DNA from: Sphingobacterium sp.
Lineage (GTDB): Bacteria; Bacteroidota; Bacteroidia; Sphingobacteriales; Sphingobacteriaceae
Direction of reading: 5' to 3'
DNA: 46,098 nucleotides
Assembly: GCA_031277715.1 (NCBI GenBank)
Contig: JAITLW010000229.1
Coordinates: forward strand, 1 to 46,098
Position 1 is the stretch's first letter, and every line of letters starts with the position of its first letter. This document shows positions 1 through 10,300 of this stretch, one piece after another. The translations under genes were made by a program, and so were the position numbers. The notes beneath the pieces were generated by a model, which made no database searches, was not told where the DNA came from, and saw nothing but the letters and a program-made list of their open reading frames with translations.

Positions 1-30
1 CCTAGAGTACCCGCCCGGATTTCGTTTATT

Positions 31-177
31 TTACTCATCACCTGCCTCATCCCGAAGTGAATTCGGGACAGGCTTCTCTTCCCCCGTCCCAGTCACCGCC
101 TCCAATATCCCCAGTCCTACCGCGATGTATTTAATAATATTCAATGCCTTCCCTGGCAATTTGATCGGAGCCAGCAT
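31..177 (-). CDS. putative small protein, 48 aa (MLAPIKLPGKALNIIKYIAVGLGILEAVTGTGEEKPVPNSLRDEAGDE)
   Basis: Hand-translated minus-strand ORF with ATG at 177-175 and TAA at 33-31. Protein-like composition: hydrophobic/amphipathic core and charged tail. Below the 60-aa cutoff of the ORF track. Confidence 0.4.
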   Translation of the reverse strand: MLAPIKLPGKALNIIKYIAVGLGILEAVTGTGEEKPVPNSLRDEAGDE

Positions 178-206
178 AAAAAAACAATCAAAACACAGTT
201 TCCAAA

Positions 207-320
207 ATGCTTATCGAAGTCAAATCAGGACAGGTGTTTCAATTAAAAAGCACTGGGGTATCCAACGAGATTTTCTACATAAAACCGGAACAGGTTCTAA
301 ACCTGAAAAAAAGTTATTAA
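207..320 (+). CDS. putative small ORF, 37 aa (MLIEVKSGQVFQLKSTGVSNEIFYIKPEQVLNLKKSY)
   Basis: Hand-translated ORF in a different frame from the listed 125..397 ORF. Divergent from the 48-aa ORF; its stop overlaps the terminator stem. Confidence 0.3.
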   Translation: MLIEVKSGQVFQLKSTGVSNEIFYIKPEQVLNLKKSY

Positions 321-360
321 AGAATAAAGGGATACCTACGGTATCCCTTTATTCTTTAAT
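303..360 (-). terminator. Rho-independent terminator for the block E operon
   Basis: Perfect 21-bp stem attaaagaataaagggatacc (316-336) / ggtatccctttattctttaat (340-360) with a 3-nt loop. On the minus strand it is followed by a run of seven T. Confidence 0.9.
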
Positions 361-433
361 AAGCCACGTCATCCTTACGGATAAGAGTTTGGCCTAACAT
401 ACTATATCAACATAACCCAATCCAAGAAAAAGC

Positions 434-2716
434 CTAAAACTTAAATACCTCTTTTAGCTTGGCATCCAAATCAGCATCTGTACCTGCTCCGCTGGCATAG
501 CGCCCAATGATTACGCCATCGGGACCGACCAGGATCTTGCTTGGCAAGGTATGAATGCCATAGGCTTCGGATTTGTCTTCCGACTTGTCATAGTGGCCAT
601 TTTCCATTTTCTTGAGGCCACGCAGCACATGTTTCCAGACACCTATTTTGTCCTGCTCTACGGCTTTGTGCCAGGCCGCATGATTGCTGTCATCATCGGA
701 TACGCCGATAATCTCAAAGCCTTTCTTTTTGTACTTGCTGTAGAGTTGTAGCAAGTGTGGATTACCCTTGCGGCAAGGCACGCACCAGCTAGCCCAAAAG
801 TCAATCAATACATATTGTCCTCTATAGTCCGACAGCTTCAGTAGCTTTCCATTGATATCCGGTCCCGAGAAATCGGCAGCTATTCCACCCGGAGATCCTC
901 CTTGTAGATTCTTGATTTCGTTCTTCAGTTCCTGTCCTGCGGCAGAATTCCGAATCTCATCGTTCATTTTACCATAAAAATCTTGAAGTTCTTCGAGGCT
1001 CAGGCTACTGAAATAGCCCCGCAGACGATTCGCTGTGATGATGGAGTTGGGGTGTTTGCGCATATAAGCCAGGTTTTTCTCCTGCATCGCTTTGTAGTAA
1101 GGAGCCATGTCCGCGCGCAATTGCTCACACTCTTCCAGTTTGGCATTTAATACTGCCTCGTCGGCTCCCTCTTTTTTAAGCTTGCCATAGGCCATACTTT
1201 TCTTATTGTATTCCTCGCTTATCGGCTTTAACAGATTAAGCTCTTCTCTGGTCAGGCTATTGAACAATACATTTTCATCCTGAACCTTCGAACCTGTTAT
1301 GTTGAAAGCCTTCGGTTGGCCAGTATCTCCCGTGAGGCTGATAATGCCGGGCTCAACATAGAAACTCAAATAGCTGTCAAAGGATTGTGGAGCGCCTTCC
1401 CTATCTTTGGTATAATAGGCCCTCACCTCGACCGGCGATTCGATTTTACCAATGTAGCTAAAGACACCGTTAAAAATGCGGACGCTGTCCTTGACGGTCT
1501 TTCCATCTGCACCTTCATACTGGATATGGAATGCCGTAGCCTGCCCCGTATTCGCTACCTTACCTGTGAGTACAAAGGTGTTTTTATCTAGTTGCGGAGT
1601 GCCCAGTAATTCCTCTAGTTTTTCCTGGAGTTTGTCCCCTCTTAAATTTTTAGCGATAATGGTTCCATTCGGATCGAGCAATAGGTTGGACGGGATAGAC
1701 TTGATGTCATACAGCACACCCACCTCATTTTTCCAGCCTTTCAGATCAGATACCTGTGTCCATTGCAGATTATCGGCATGTATCGCTTCCATCCAGCGGC
1801 TGTGTTGTCCGGGATTATCAAAAGATATGCCCAGTACCGTAAAGTTTTTGTTTTTGAATTGCTGATAGGCTGTTACGACGTGTGGATTTTCAACACGGCA
1901 AGGTACACACCAGCTGGCCCAAAAATCGATCAATACGTATTTACCTTTGAAATCACTCAGGGAAATTAGCTTGCCCGAGGTGTCTGCCTGCGCGAAGGGC
2001 AAGGCAGTACGGCCTATCCCAGTCAGCTTTTCCGTCTTGATACTGTGCTCGATGTTTTTAACCGGTATATTGTTTTTGGCCTGTGGACTTACCTGTTGCA
2101 GCAATTCATCTACGCTGGCTAGATTATTGCGATCGCGCAAACTGAAGAACATAGGGTAGGCTATGCCGGGACTTTTTTTGTGCTTCAACACAAAGACCTG
2201 GTCCAACTCCTTTTGTTCAGCATTTTTAGCATCTATAGCGACGCGTAATTCGGTTAGCTTATCAGTCTTTTTGCTGGCTTGGGCCTCCTCGTATTGTTTG
2301 TACAGTGCATCGAGACCTGTCGCCTTGGGACGATTCTGAAATTGATTGTAATAATCGGCGAGCTTACCGCCAGCGAATTTCGCTTCTTTAATCTGGGCTG
2401 TTTTGCTATTGATCGTTAGTTTACCTTTTTCCAAATAGAGGAATGCTCCATTCATCTGGCCGGACGCATCTCGCTTGCCGACTTGTAGGATATAAAAATC
2501 GCCTTCCCCTTCGGGAATGTTCAGCTCAAATTTGAAACCCTTGTCGGTTTGCTGTACCGAATCCTTTTGCCGATTAGTCAGTCCCGACAGGTAGATCCAT
2601 TCGTCTCTTGCTAAGCCATCGAGTTTACCACTGATTAGGGTATTCGGTTGTTGCGCAAATGCCTGTCCTGCTAGGGTGAAGACGGCTAAGGATAATGTAA
2701 TTAGCTGTTTTTTCAT
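434..2716 (-). CDS. secreted protein with two TlpA/AhpC-TSA-like thioredoxin domains
   Basis: Signal peptide MKKQLITLSLAVFTLAGQAFAQ. Two motifs: LIDFWASWCVPCRVENPH and LIDFWASWCVPCRKGNPH. Confidence 0.92.
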   Translation of the reverse strand: MKKQLITLSLAVFTLAGQAFAQQPNTLISGKLDGLARDEWIYLSGLTNRQKDSVQQTDKGFKFELNIPEGEGDFYILQVGKRDASGQMNGAFLYLEKGKLTINSKTAQIKEAKFAGGKLADYYNQFQNRPKATGLDALYKQYEEAQASKKTDKLTELRVAIDAKNAEQKELDQVFVLKHKKSPGIAYPMFFSLRDRNNLASVDELLQQVSPQAKNNIPVKNIEHSIKTEKLTGIGRTALPFAQADTSGKLISLSDFKGKYVLIDFWASWCVPCRVENPHVVTAYQQFKNKNFTVLGISFDNPGQHSRWMEAIHADNLQWTQVSDLKGWKNEVGVLYDIKSIPSNLLLDPNGTIIAKNLRGDKLQEKLEELLGTPQLDKNTFVLTGKVANTGQATAFHIQYEGADGKTVKDSVRIFNGVFSYIGKIESPVEVRAYYTKDREGAPQSFDSYLSFYVEPGIISLTGDTGQPKAFNITGSKVQDENVLFNSLTREELNLLKPISEEYNKKSMAYGKLKKEGADEAVLNAKLEECEQLRADMAPYYKAMQEKNLAYMRKHPNSIITANRLRGYFSSLSLEELQDFYGKMNDEIRNSAAGQELKNEIKNLQGGSPGGIAADFSGPDINGKLLKLSDYRGQYVLIDFWASWCVPCRKGNPHLLQLYSKYKKKGFEIIGVSDDDSNHAAWHKAVEQDKIGVWKHVLRGLKKMENGHYDKSEDKSEAYGIHTLPSKILVGPDGVIIGRYASGAGTDADLDAKLKEVFKF

Positions 2717-2728
2717 GAGAATTTTCTT

Positions 2729-3832
2729 TTAATTCTTTTTTAGCTTACCGAGCTTCTCCCTGTACCCTTCCACAGTATAATCAAATACCCGGCCTTTATA
2801 TTGATCATCCTTTAGTTCTTCCTGCCCTTTGGCAACGGCCTGCTCCAATGTAGAAATAGCACTATTAATATCCCCTATTTTAACATAGCCATCCGCTACT
2901 TTGTCTAGAATCATGGAATTTGCGCTAGGGCTACTTTTTAACCAGTCAATAGCCATTTGATAACTACTTTTGTCAAGACCATTCTGTTCCAATACCATCA
3001 TGGCTAAACTAGTTTTGAAACCTGGAGATTCTTTTAGCATTTCATCTGCATATGCAAATGCTTCCTTCGCAGACTTTTTTGTTAGCAATGTTTCAAACAT
3101 TCTCGATTGCAAAGCTCCTTTTAGATAAGGGACTTCTTTCGTTCCATCTTCAATCGCTTGTGCTAGCTTTTCGAAATCAGCCGCATCGGCGGCATCTTTG
3201 ACCGCCTTGAAGATCCTTTCCATCTGTTCATTCTGCTTATTTGAAGCCTGCTGTCTTTTTGCGTAAATACCTTTAAACCCTTCTAAGTCCCATGTCCCAT
3301 TTACGAGACTATCTAAAGGCCCATCCAGCTTAATTGGGTGACCAATCCATTGTATGACGCCATCTTTTATTACAATAGTCGATGGGATACCCTTCTGCCC
3401 TGCTGCCAGCAACCATTTGTTGCCCATATGCTGTGCATTATTATCTACAATAACATTATAAGCCATGCGGTCCCCACTGGCATTTACAAATTTTTCGACT
3501 GCTGGTATAGCGGATTCATACGGTTGATCTTTGTTTTTCTCCCATACATTGACACCTACTATTTTTGCCTTACCTTCATACTTCTTAGCCAATTCAGACA
3601 GATGTGGCATAGCCGCAATACATGGACCGCACCAGGTAGCCCAGAATTCAAAAACATAGACCATATTCTTGTCACCCATCGTGAAAGGAGTGCCTTTGAT
3701 CCATTTGGAGTACTGTAACTCCGGGGCCTTATCACCGACCGTCAATACTGCTGCATTACCTGTTTGTGCAAAAACCTGGGATAGCTGCGCTAACCCAAGG
3801 ATTAATACTGTTAATATTGATTTTAAATTCAT
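2729..3832 (-). CDS. TlpA-family thioredoxin-like protein with C-terminal helical (TPR-like) region
   Basis: Signal peptide, FEFWATWCGPCIAAMPHLSEL active site, GIPSTIVI cis-Pro region. Confidence 0.9.
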   Translation of the reverse strand: MNLKSILTVLILGLAQLSQVFAQTGNAAVLTVGDKAPELQYSKWIKGTPFTMGDKNMVYVFEFWATWCGPCIAAMPHLSELAKKYEGKAKIVGVNVWEKNKDQPYESAIPAVEKFVNASGDRMAYNVIVDNNAQHMGNKWLLAAGQKGIPSTIVIKDGVIQWIGHPIKLDGPLDSLVNGTWDLEGFKGIYAKRQQASNKQNEQMERIFKAVKDAADAADFEKLAQAIEDGTKEVPYLKGALQSRMFETLLTKKSAKEAFAYADEMLKESPGFKTSLAMMVLEQNGLDKSSYQMAIDWLKSSPSANSMILDKVADGYVKIGDINSAISTLEQAVAKGQEELKDDQYKGRVFDYTVEGYREKLGKLKKN

Positions 3833-3868
3833 ATCATTTGATTTTAAATTACCCTATATGAGTTCGTT

Positions 3869-4369
3869 TTAATTAGACTTGAGCTCTAACTTCACTTCTA
3901 CCGGAGGAAGACATTGCTTATGATCACAGGTTTGGTAATATAACCCGGTACTGATTAGACTTCCCTTTTCCGCCTTGCCTACTACCTTTTGAACAAACCA
4001 TGCCCCTTCTTCATGGATCAGCACATTGGGATCACTTACGTAACCAATAGGATCGCTACACTTCCACGCTCCTGACTTGACCAGTCCCTGAGGTAGGGTT
4101 AGTAAGTTTTCCAGTTGTACATAGGGTGCATTGTCTGGTACATATTGGTAAATGTGCCATTCAGGAGCCATACGAACCTTCACGATGACAGCTAGACTAT
4201 CGCCTTCAGAAACTAAAGTCGCCTTGAGTGCAACAGGATCACGTTCTGTAGGCTCATCACAAGGGAGCATCGTTATTGCCATAGCAATTTTCTGATCCAA
4301 AATCGATTGACTTCTAGTATAAGGAACCAATACAAAAAATAGGATTAAAAAACTGAAAATCGTTTTCAT
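3869..4369 (-). CDS. DsbD-alpha-like (DsbD N-terminal domain) secreted protein
   Basis: Signal peptide; MAPEWHIYQYV and YYQTCDHKQCLPP resemble the DsbD alpha-domain Cys pair region. Overlaps the preceding gene by 4 nt. Confidence 0.78.
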   Translation of the reverse strand: MKTIFSFLILFFVLVPYTRSQSILDQKIAMAITMLPCDEPTERDPVALKATLVSEGDSLAVIVKVRMAPEWHIYQYVPDNAPYVQLENLLTLPQGLVKSGAWKCSDPIGYVSDPNVLIHEEGAWFVQKVVGKAEKGSLISTGLYYQTCDHKQCLPPVEVKLELKSN

Positions 4370-5877
4370 AGGCTATATGTATCTACCATGAATCTGTAAC
4401 CATCGGTCTCGGTGAAGAAGAGCTTTTTTCTATTTTGTGAAAGCCAGTTTTTCCAATCTTTGGCCGTTGTAAAATCCTTCGCCGTATAGCGTTTTAATAC
4501 CCGAAGTGCTAAATCGCTACGGTCTCCTTTTTTTAACATCGCTATACAAGCGTCCAGAAGTCTGACATCGTGATTGGAGATCCCTATCTGCTGCACATCT
4601 TCGTCTATGGCATAGGTAAAAAACTCATTGGGATCACAATACATATAGTTTATATTTTCGTTCATGTATTTCTGATAAGCCTCAGCATCTGTACCAAATT
4701 GGTCTGCCCATTTGCCCATTCGTCTTTTTAAAAATACGTCTAACCCTTCTATTTTTTGATCACGACCTGCATACTGCAATTGTTGTTCTTCTTCAGAACT
4801 CAATTGCTCACCTGATGCCTTTTTTGTATCGAGACGTTTTCGTGTTTCTGCATTCTGCTTATTAAACGCTGTCATCGAGGCCACATAATCATCATAACTC
4901 TCCTTGTTCGTACCAGCAATATTCTCCCGGATGTCATCTGTCGTCGCCATACGATCATTGTATTTTCGTGCAATAGGAGTCCGTCCTTCAAACTGCGCCA
5001 TGTAAGCTACGGTATTCACAAATACCTTCTTCCCTTCCTCGGTCATTCCTTCCGGTGATGCTCCAAAGCCCCATAAAAAAAAATTACCATGTCGGCCAAG
5101 TGCTACCGCTCCCACATCTTTCTGGCACACACCACTGGAAATAATCTCCGTATCGGGTGACTCGCTGAATCTATTCCCTCTAGACACTAAACCAATTCGC
5201 GCATCTCGTGAGTCTAAATAACCACTTTTATCCACGCGCCACATGGGCAATTCTTTCGGAAGGTTTTTCCCAGAAGCATAATGGAATACGCCTTCTGGAG
5301 TCGGTTTATTGACAAAGGTTGGTGATACCTTTTCCAAAGGGCCTCTAAAGATAGCATGATTGCTCTTCACGTGGTGGGCGTCTGCATCTAAACACAGGCA
5401 CAGCCAGTCTATTTTCAAGCCTATAGCGCGCCCCATCTGATCGGATGTGCTGGCGATAAATACCACAGGTTTTGAAAAGTCATCTGGCAGGTACTTTGCC
5501 GATTTGTAGACGCGCTTACCGTCAGCGCCGACTTCATTGACTGCGGGCTCAATTGGTGTCGTCGGGAAGTCGAATATCGTCACATCATAAGCTTCGGAAT
5601 CCGACGTTTTCCAATCTCTTACATCCATCGTTTTGACTTCAGAGAAGTAAGTAGACAACAATTGCCTAAATGCAGGCATACGAATCGGATATTCAGCTTT
5701 GAACCCCGCTTCCGACATGCCCCCGGGCCCCATACGCCCCTTTTCCCAGGTGGGCATGGGTTTAGACGGATCGTAACCTACAAATAAGACTTTAAGTCCC
5801 TTGACTGTTGACTTTTGTGCTCTTGCCCCTCCAAACGGGAGGGCAAGGACTAGTATAAATAATAAAAAGTTTTTCAT
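4366..5877 (-). CDS. secreted protein of unknown function, 503 aa; N-terminal part possibly ThuA/GATase1-like
   Basis: Signal peptide MKNFLLFILVLALPFGGARAQ followed by KVLFVGYDPSKP...YDVTIFDFP Rossmann-like start. Starts 2 nt after the SusD stop and overlaps the DsbD-alpha gene start. Confidence 0.6.
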   Translation of the reverse strand: MKNFLLFILVLALPFGGARAQKSTVKGLKVLFVGYDPSKPMPTWEKGRMGPGGMSEAGFKAEYPIRMPAFRQLLSTYFSEVKTMDVRDWKTSDSEAYDVTIFDFPTTPIEPAVNEVGADGKRVYKSAKYLPDDFSKPVVFIASTSDQMGRAIGLKIDWLCLCLDADAHHVKSNHAIFRGPLEKVSPTFVNKPTPEGVFHYASGKNLPKELPMWRVDKSGYLDSRDARIGLVSRGNRFSESPDTEIISSGVCQKDVGAVALGRHGNFFLWGFGASPEGMTEEGKKVFVNTVAYMAQFEGRTPIARKYNDRMATTDDIRENIAGTNKESYDDYVASMTAFNKQNAETRKRLDTKKASGEQLSSEEEQQLQYAGRDQKIEGLDVFLKRRMGKWADQFGTDAEAYQKYMNENINYMYCDPNEFFTYAIDEDVQQIGISNHDVRLLDACIAMLKKGDRSDLALRVLKRYTAKDFTTAKDWKNWLSQNRKKLFFTETDGYRFMVDTYSL

Positions 5878-5879
5878 AA

Positions 5880-7307
5880 TTAATAGTTTTGTGTCAGCTC
5901 CGGATTAAAACTAGTTGCATTCTGCGGAAAAGGATAGACCCACAATGGTGAATTGGGTTTTAACGTATAGGTATCGCCCAAAATAGTTCTTTTCAATACG
6001 GAAGCAAACTCGGGCTCAGTATTCCAGCGCTTCAGGTCAATTAGATCTTTCATCGTATTAAAATTTTCACTTCTTTGCAATTGCTTCAAGAGAGCAAATA
6101 CCTCCATCTTACTTGAAGCCGTAGATGCAGTATATTTGTCCGTTAGTATCCTTTTCTTCCGAATATTTTCCAACTTTTCTTTGGCTTCTGTCAGATTCTC
6201 AGCGCGCATTAAACATTCGGCTTCAGTAAGACGCATATCTATTGATGTAAGACCAGCACCGCTGACCTCCGAAGAGGTCCCTCCTAATGCCCATACTGCT
6301 TTCTCGCCAGGCATACCAAAATATGAACTTCCTGAATCTCCGGGAAATGGAATATTGACTTGGGTAGGCATATAATTATAGAGTACCGAATTCGGATCAA
6401 ACTGTGCCAATAACTCTGGGTAATACCAAGTAAGGTACATAACGGACGGGGTAATAAAGAGATCTTCCTTGCTAGAGAATGTTGGTCTTGCCCAACCTTT
6501 TGGATTTGGACTGACGCCTGTAACCGGATAGTCGACCAGCATATTATTGTGGTTATCAATTTGGCTATTAATAGCAAGCGATGCTCTAGCTGCGACCAAT
6601 GCCTGATCAAACTTACGCATAGATAGGTGGACTTTTGCCTGCACAGCATAGGCAAACGATTTGCCTACACGTTGCTGATTTGTACCCTCATCCAATAATG
6701 CGTCCAGTTTGAAAGCATTATCAAGATCTTTAAGTATAAAATCATACACCTCTGCTACCGTATACTTTTTTGCCGGCTCCAAAATCACATCCGTTTCCAA
6801 TACATACGGTACCCCACCATCCGTAGCAGCTGTAGTAGGATCATAAGCTTTCGCAAATATATTTACAGCCAGGTAGTGAAACCATGCACGCAGCACGTAT
6901 GCTTCTGCTTTATAACGATTGGCTAATAATCGATCTCCTTTTGCTACATCTGCACGAGCGATGACAGGATTACAAGTCTTTCCGATGACGCTATAAATTG
7001 GTTCATAAATATTACAGCTAGGCCTTAACGCCGCACGGTCAATACTTTCATCCCAAAACACGACAGCATAATTAAAGGTCTTGATAGGTTCCTTTTTTAA
7101 GATCCCAATATTTAAATTATAAATTCCCGCAGTCAATGGGGCAGTCCTAACTACGCCAAAACCGGAATAGGGATCATTTAATAGTAAATCAAGATCACTT
7201 GCTGTATTCAACAGGTTTCTCCCCTTAGGTTCAATTTCAGTAAATTTTTCACAACTGCTAAGTGTGCCAACTAAAGCAAAAGCTAGGACATATAGTATAT
7301 TTTTCAT
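5880..7307 (-). CDS. SusD/RagB-family nutrient-binding outer membrane lipoprotein
   Basis: Lipobox LSSC, EPKG...LLND start, RLTEAECLMRAENLTEAKEKLENIRKKR and WVYPFPQNATSFNPELTQNY tail. Directly downstream of susC. Confidence 0.93.
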   Translation of the reverse strand: MKNILYVLAFALVGTLSSCEKFTEIEPKGRNLLNTASDLDLLLNDPYSGFGVVRTAPLTAGIYNLNIGILKKEPIKTFNYAVVFWDESIDRAALRPSCNIYEPIYSVIGKTCNPVIARADVAKGDRLLANRYKAEAYVLRAWFHYLAVNIFAKAYDPTTAATDGGVPYVLETDVILEPAKKYTVAEVYDFILKDLDNAFKLDALLDEGTNQQRVGKSFAYAVQAKVHLSMRKFDQALVAARASLAINSQIDNHNNMLVDYPVTGVSPNPKGWARPTFSSKEDLFITPSVMYLTWYYPELLAQFDPNSVLYNYMPTQVNIPFPGDSGSSYFGMPGEKAVWALGGTSSEVSGAGLTSIDMRLTEAECLMRAENLTEAKEKLENIRKKRILTDKYTASTASSKMEVFALLKQLQRSENFNTMKDLIDLKRWNTEPEFASVLKRTILGDTYTLKPNSPLWVYPFPQNATSFNPELTQNY

Positions 7308-7326
7308 CTTTTTGAACTCTTAATTA

Positions 7327-10300
7327 TTAAAAATTAAAGTTAACTCCAAACACATAACTTGTAGGTAGTCGGATACCCACTGTCTCTGGATCAATACCGA
7401 TCTTATTGCTCTTCCATAACGCAGGAAGGTTGTTCATCTGAAAACGCAATCTCAAATTATTTAATCCTATTCTAGTCAATGAATTGCGTGGCAGATCATA
7501 GCCCAGAACAAAGTTTCTTATTTTTAGAAAATCGGCGGCATGAACAAATATATCAGTAGCGTTTTGGACAGCTGGTTGCGTACCTCCAGAGTTGTTGTAC
7601 TGCCATATTCCCGGAATATTTGTATCGGTATTAGTCGGTGTCCAAGCATCCAAATACCAAGACCTAACCGGCGAAGCTGACGGTAAACCATTAATTTGAA
7701 CTTGATTAGCCCGTAGATGATGTCCACCGTAATAAACCATCATTAGATTTAAACTTATACCTTTCCAGGAAAATTGATTTTCCATCGCATAGGTATATTT
7801 AGGATCTGCTTGCCCTGTAAAATAGACAGATCCTGGCGTGGCCACTTGGATTCCTACTTCAGGAATAATACGCCCGTCTTCCGCATACCAGGATTGCACC
7901 CCTCTGTCAGTAAGTCCAGCAAACCGGTAAGAAAACAACGAACGTACTGGATAGCCTTCTTTGTAGCCAATATTGACAACCTGATAAGCGCTATTGGCTT
8001 GAATCTCGACCCGGGTCACTTCATTCTTATTCCACGATGCGGTACCAGAAGTAGTCCAAGAGAACGCATTTCTGTCTTTCGCACGGAACCAATCGTAAGC
8101 AAGTGTTAACTCCACCCCTCTGTTTTTTAAATTGGCCATATTCATTACTAGACTACTGAATCCTTTTGTTACCTCCAGCGTCTGGTTGGAGAAGACTTGT
8201 TCACTTTTTTTATCATACCAATCAATGACACCTCTTAGTCTAGAATCAAACAACATAAATTCTGCACCAATATTGATTGTACCTGTTCTTTCCCAGGACA
8301 ATGCTGGATTGCCCGGACTTTCGATAGTTGCTCGGGGCAGTCCGGTATTAATATTTGTCTGGCCCGTTGTAGCCGTCATATAACTTGTTGCACCTTGATA
8401 GATATTTCCGGTATAGCCGTAGCTCGTCCTTAATTTTAATAAATTGATATCCTTATAATGGCTCATAAAACCTTCATGGTGTAAATTCCAACTTGCACCA
8501 AAAGAGCCAAATGGAGAGCCCCGGAATTCAGTGGCCAATCCATATACATCGGCAAAGTCTTTCCGAATAGATCCAAATACATTGTACCGTCTATCGTAGG
8601 TGTAAGTCATGTTGGCATAACCAGACGCATTTCGACGTCGCACCTCTGTTAGGTTGTTTCCTCCTGCATTGAGCGTCATCGCATTATCAATCAATGGTGT
8701 AAAAATAAACTGTCTTGCTGGGTAACCAGGGGCATAAAAGCTAGTGTTGTTTATGCTCCAAAGCTCATTATAATTTACATTGGTGGTCGAGTGCGATTGC
8801 AGTTGATCGTCCCAGCCTAAGTAAAGATTTCGGTTACCTTTTGAGTTTGTCTCTCTAAATTCAACACCTGCAAGCACATCTATATGGTGAATATCTTTAA
8901 TAACCCGACTAAAATTCACCTGTCCCCGCGCAGTCCAATAATCCCCCTGCATATGTTCTGTCGCCAACTTGCCTCCTGTTTGTGGAAGCATGTATCTATA
9001 CGTTCCATTTGGATTTTGTACAGTATATACATTTCGCATAAGGCGCATGACATAGCTATCAGACTCCGTATTGTTAATCACAGATTGACGGTTTACCTCA
9101 TATACATATTGCGTGTTGAATGTCAACCCTTCTAATATTTTAAACAGGAACTCGCCATGATAACGGGTATTTTGTCTCTCGATTTTATGCTTGTTGAGGT
9201 TGACTTCATCTAATAAGTAATAATGCATGGGTCTCAAAGCCTTATTGTCTTCTACCCAAGTTGCATAGGGGTTATAGTAATGAGTCCATCCCGGTGAAAT
9301 ATTCGCTTGTGTACCATCTGGATTAAATAAGCTGTAATAAGCCGGTAAACTAAATGGACCCGTTATATTTTCCACATAATTACCTCGGCGTTGCGTAGAC
9401 CGCTGGAATATATTATTTACACTAAAATTAATCGTCAACCATTTTGTCATATCATACGTCCCTTTATAGAAAGCATTGAGCTGGTGATCCTTGTCAGATA
9501 TTTTACCGGTATTATCCCCTTTATAGTTGACCACCAAATTAGATTGAAAATTATCGGTCCGGTTTCTTACAGATAAGTTATGCATTTGGAGCACCCGTTG
9601 TCTGAGTAAATTATCAGCATAATCCTTGGCAAAATTCTGCGTTCTGTATTGGGCCAACCGACTGTCCAGTTCATCTTGCTGGATTAATCCTTTCTTTAGC
9701 TGATAATGCGCATACTGAATAGGTGTTGGATTTAAGCCAAAACTCCCTGTACCCTTTAGCGCATTGTCCATTGCTGTCAACTGAGCTGCAGCATTAGGCG
9801 CTTCGTTATACAACCATTTGAAATACTCATTCTCCTTATCCACCTGCTGTGCTGGGGTCATATACCAATTGTCCGCATAATCAATGTTCTTCTTTTCCCA
9901 AACTGTAGTATTTGAAGAAACCTCGATATCAATTTTATTCAAATCTTTCGCCTTTTTCGTAGTTACAATGATAACTCCATTGGACGCACGGGCACCATAA
10001 ATAGCCGAGGCTGCCGCATCTTTAAGGATAGTAACTGACTCTACATCATAAGGATTTAAATCTTCATAAGCCATCTCAACAGGAAGCCCATCGACCACTA
10101 ATAAGGGTCTACTTTCGGCAAATAATGTCCCTGTTCCACGAATCATAATCCGGTCCCCGTATTTTACCAGACCAGCCACACGACCTTCCAGATTATCCAT
10201 GATATTCGGAGTGAACCTGCTATCCAGCTGATCGGACGTCACCGTAGTAACGGCGCCTGTTGCCCTTTCCCGAGCAATTTTTTGATATCCCGTATTTACG

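Noticed and set aside
50-68. short inverted repeat tcccgaa / ttcggga as a possible terminator
   Set aside because: No T-run on either side and it lies inside the 48-aa candidate ORF; too weak to call.
125-397. 90-aa plus-strand ORF from the track
   Set aside because: Runs through the terminator hairpin, has no family-like features, and overlaps the more protein-like small ORFs in other frames.
6284-6655. 123-aa minus-strand ORF inside susD
   Set aside because: Out-of-frame ORF within a confidently called SusD gene; composition is typical of shifted-frame translation.
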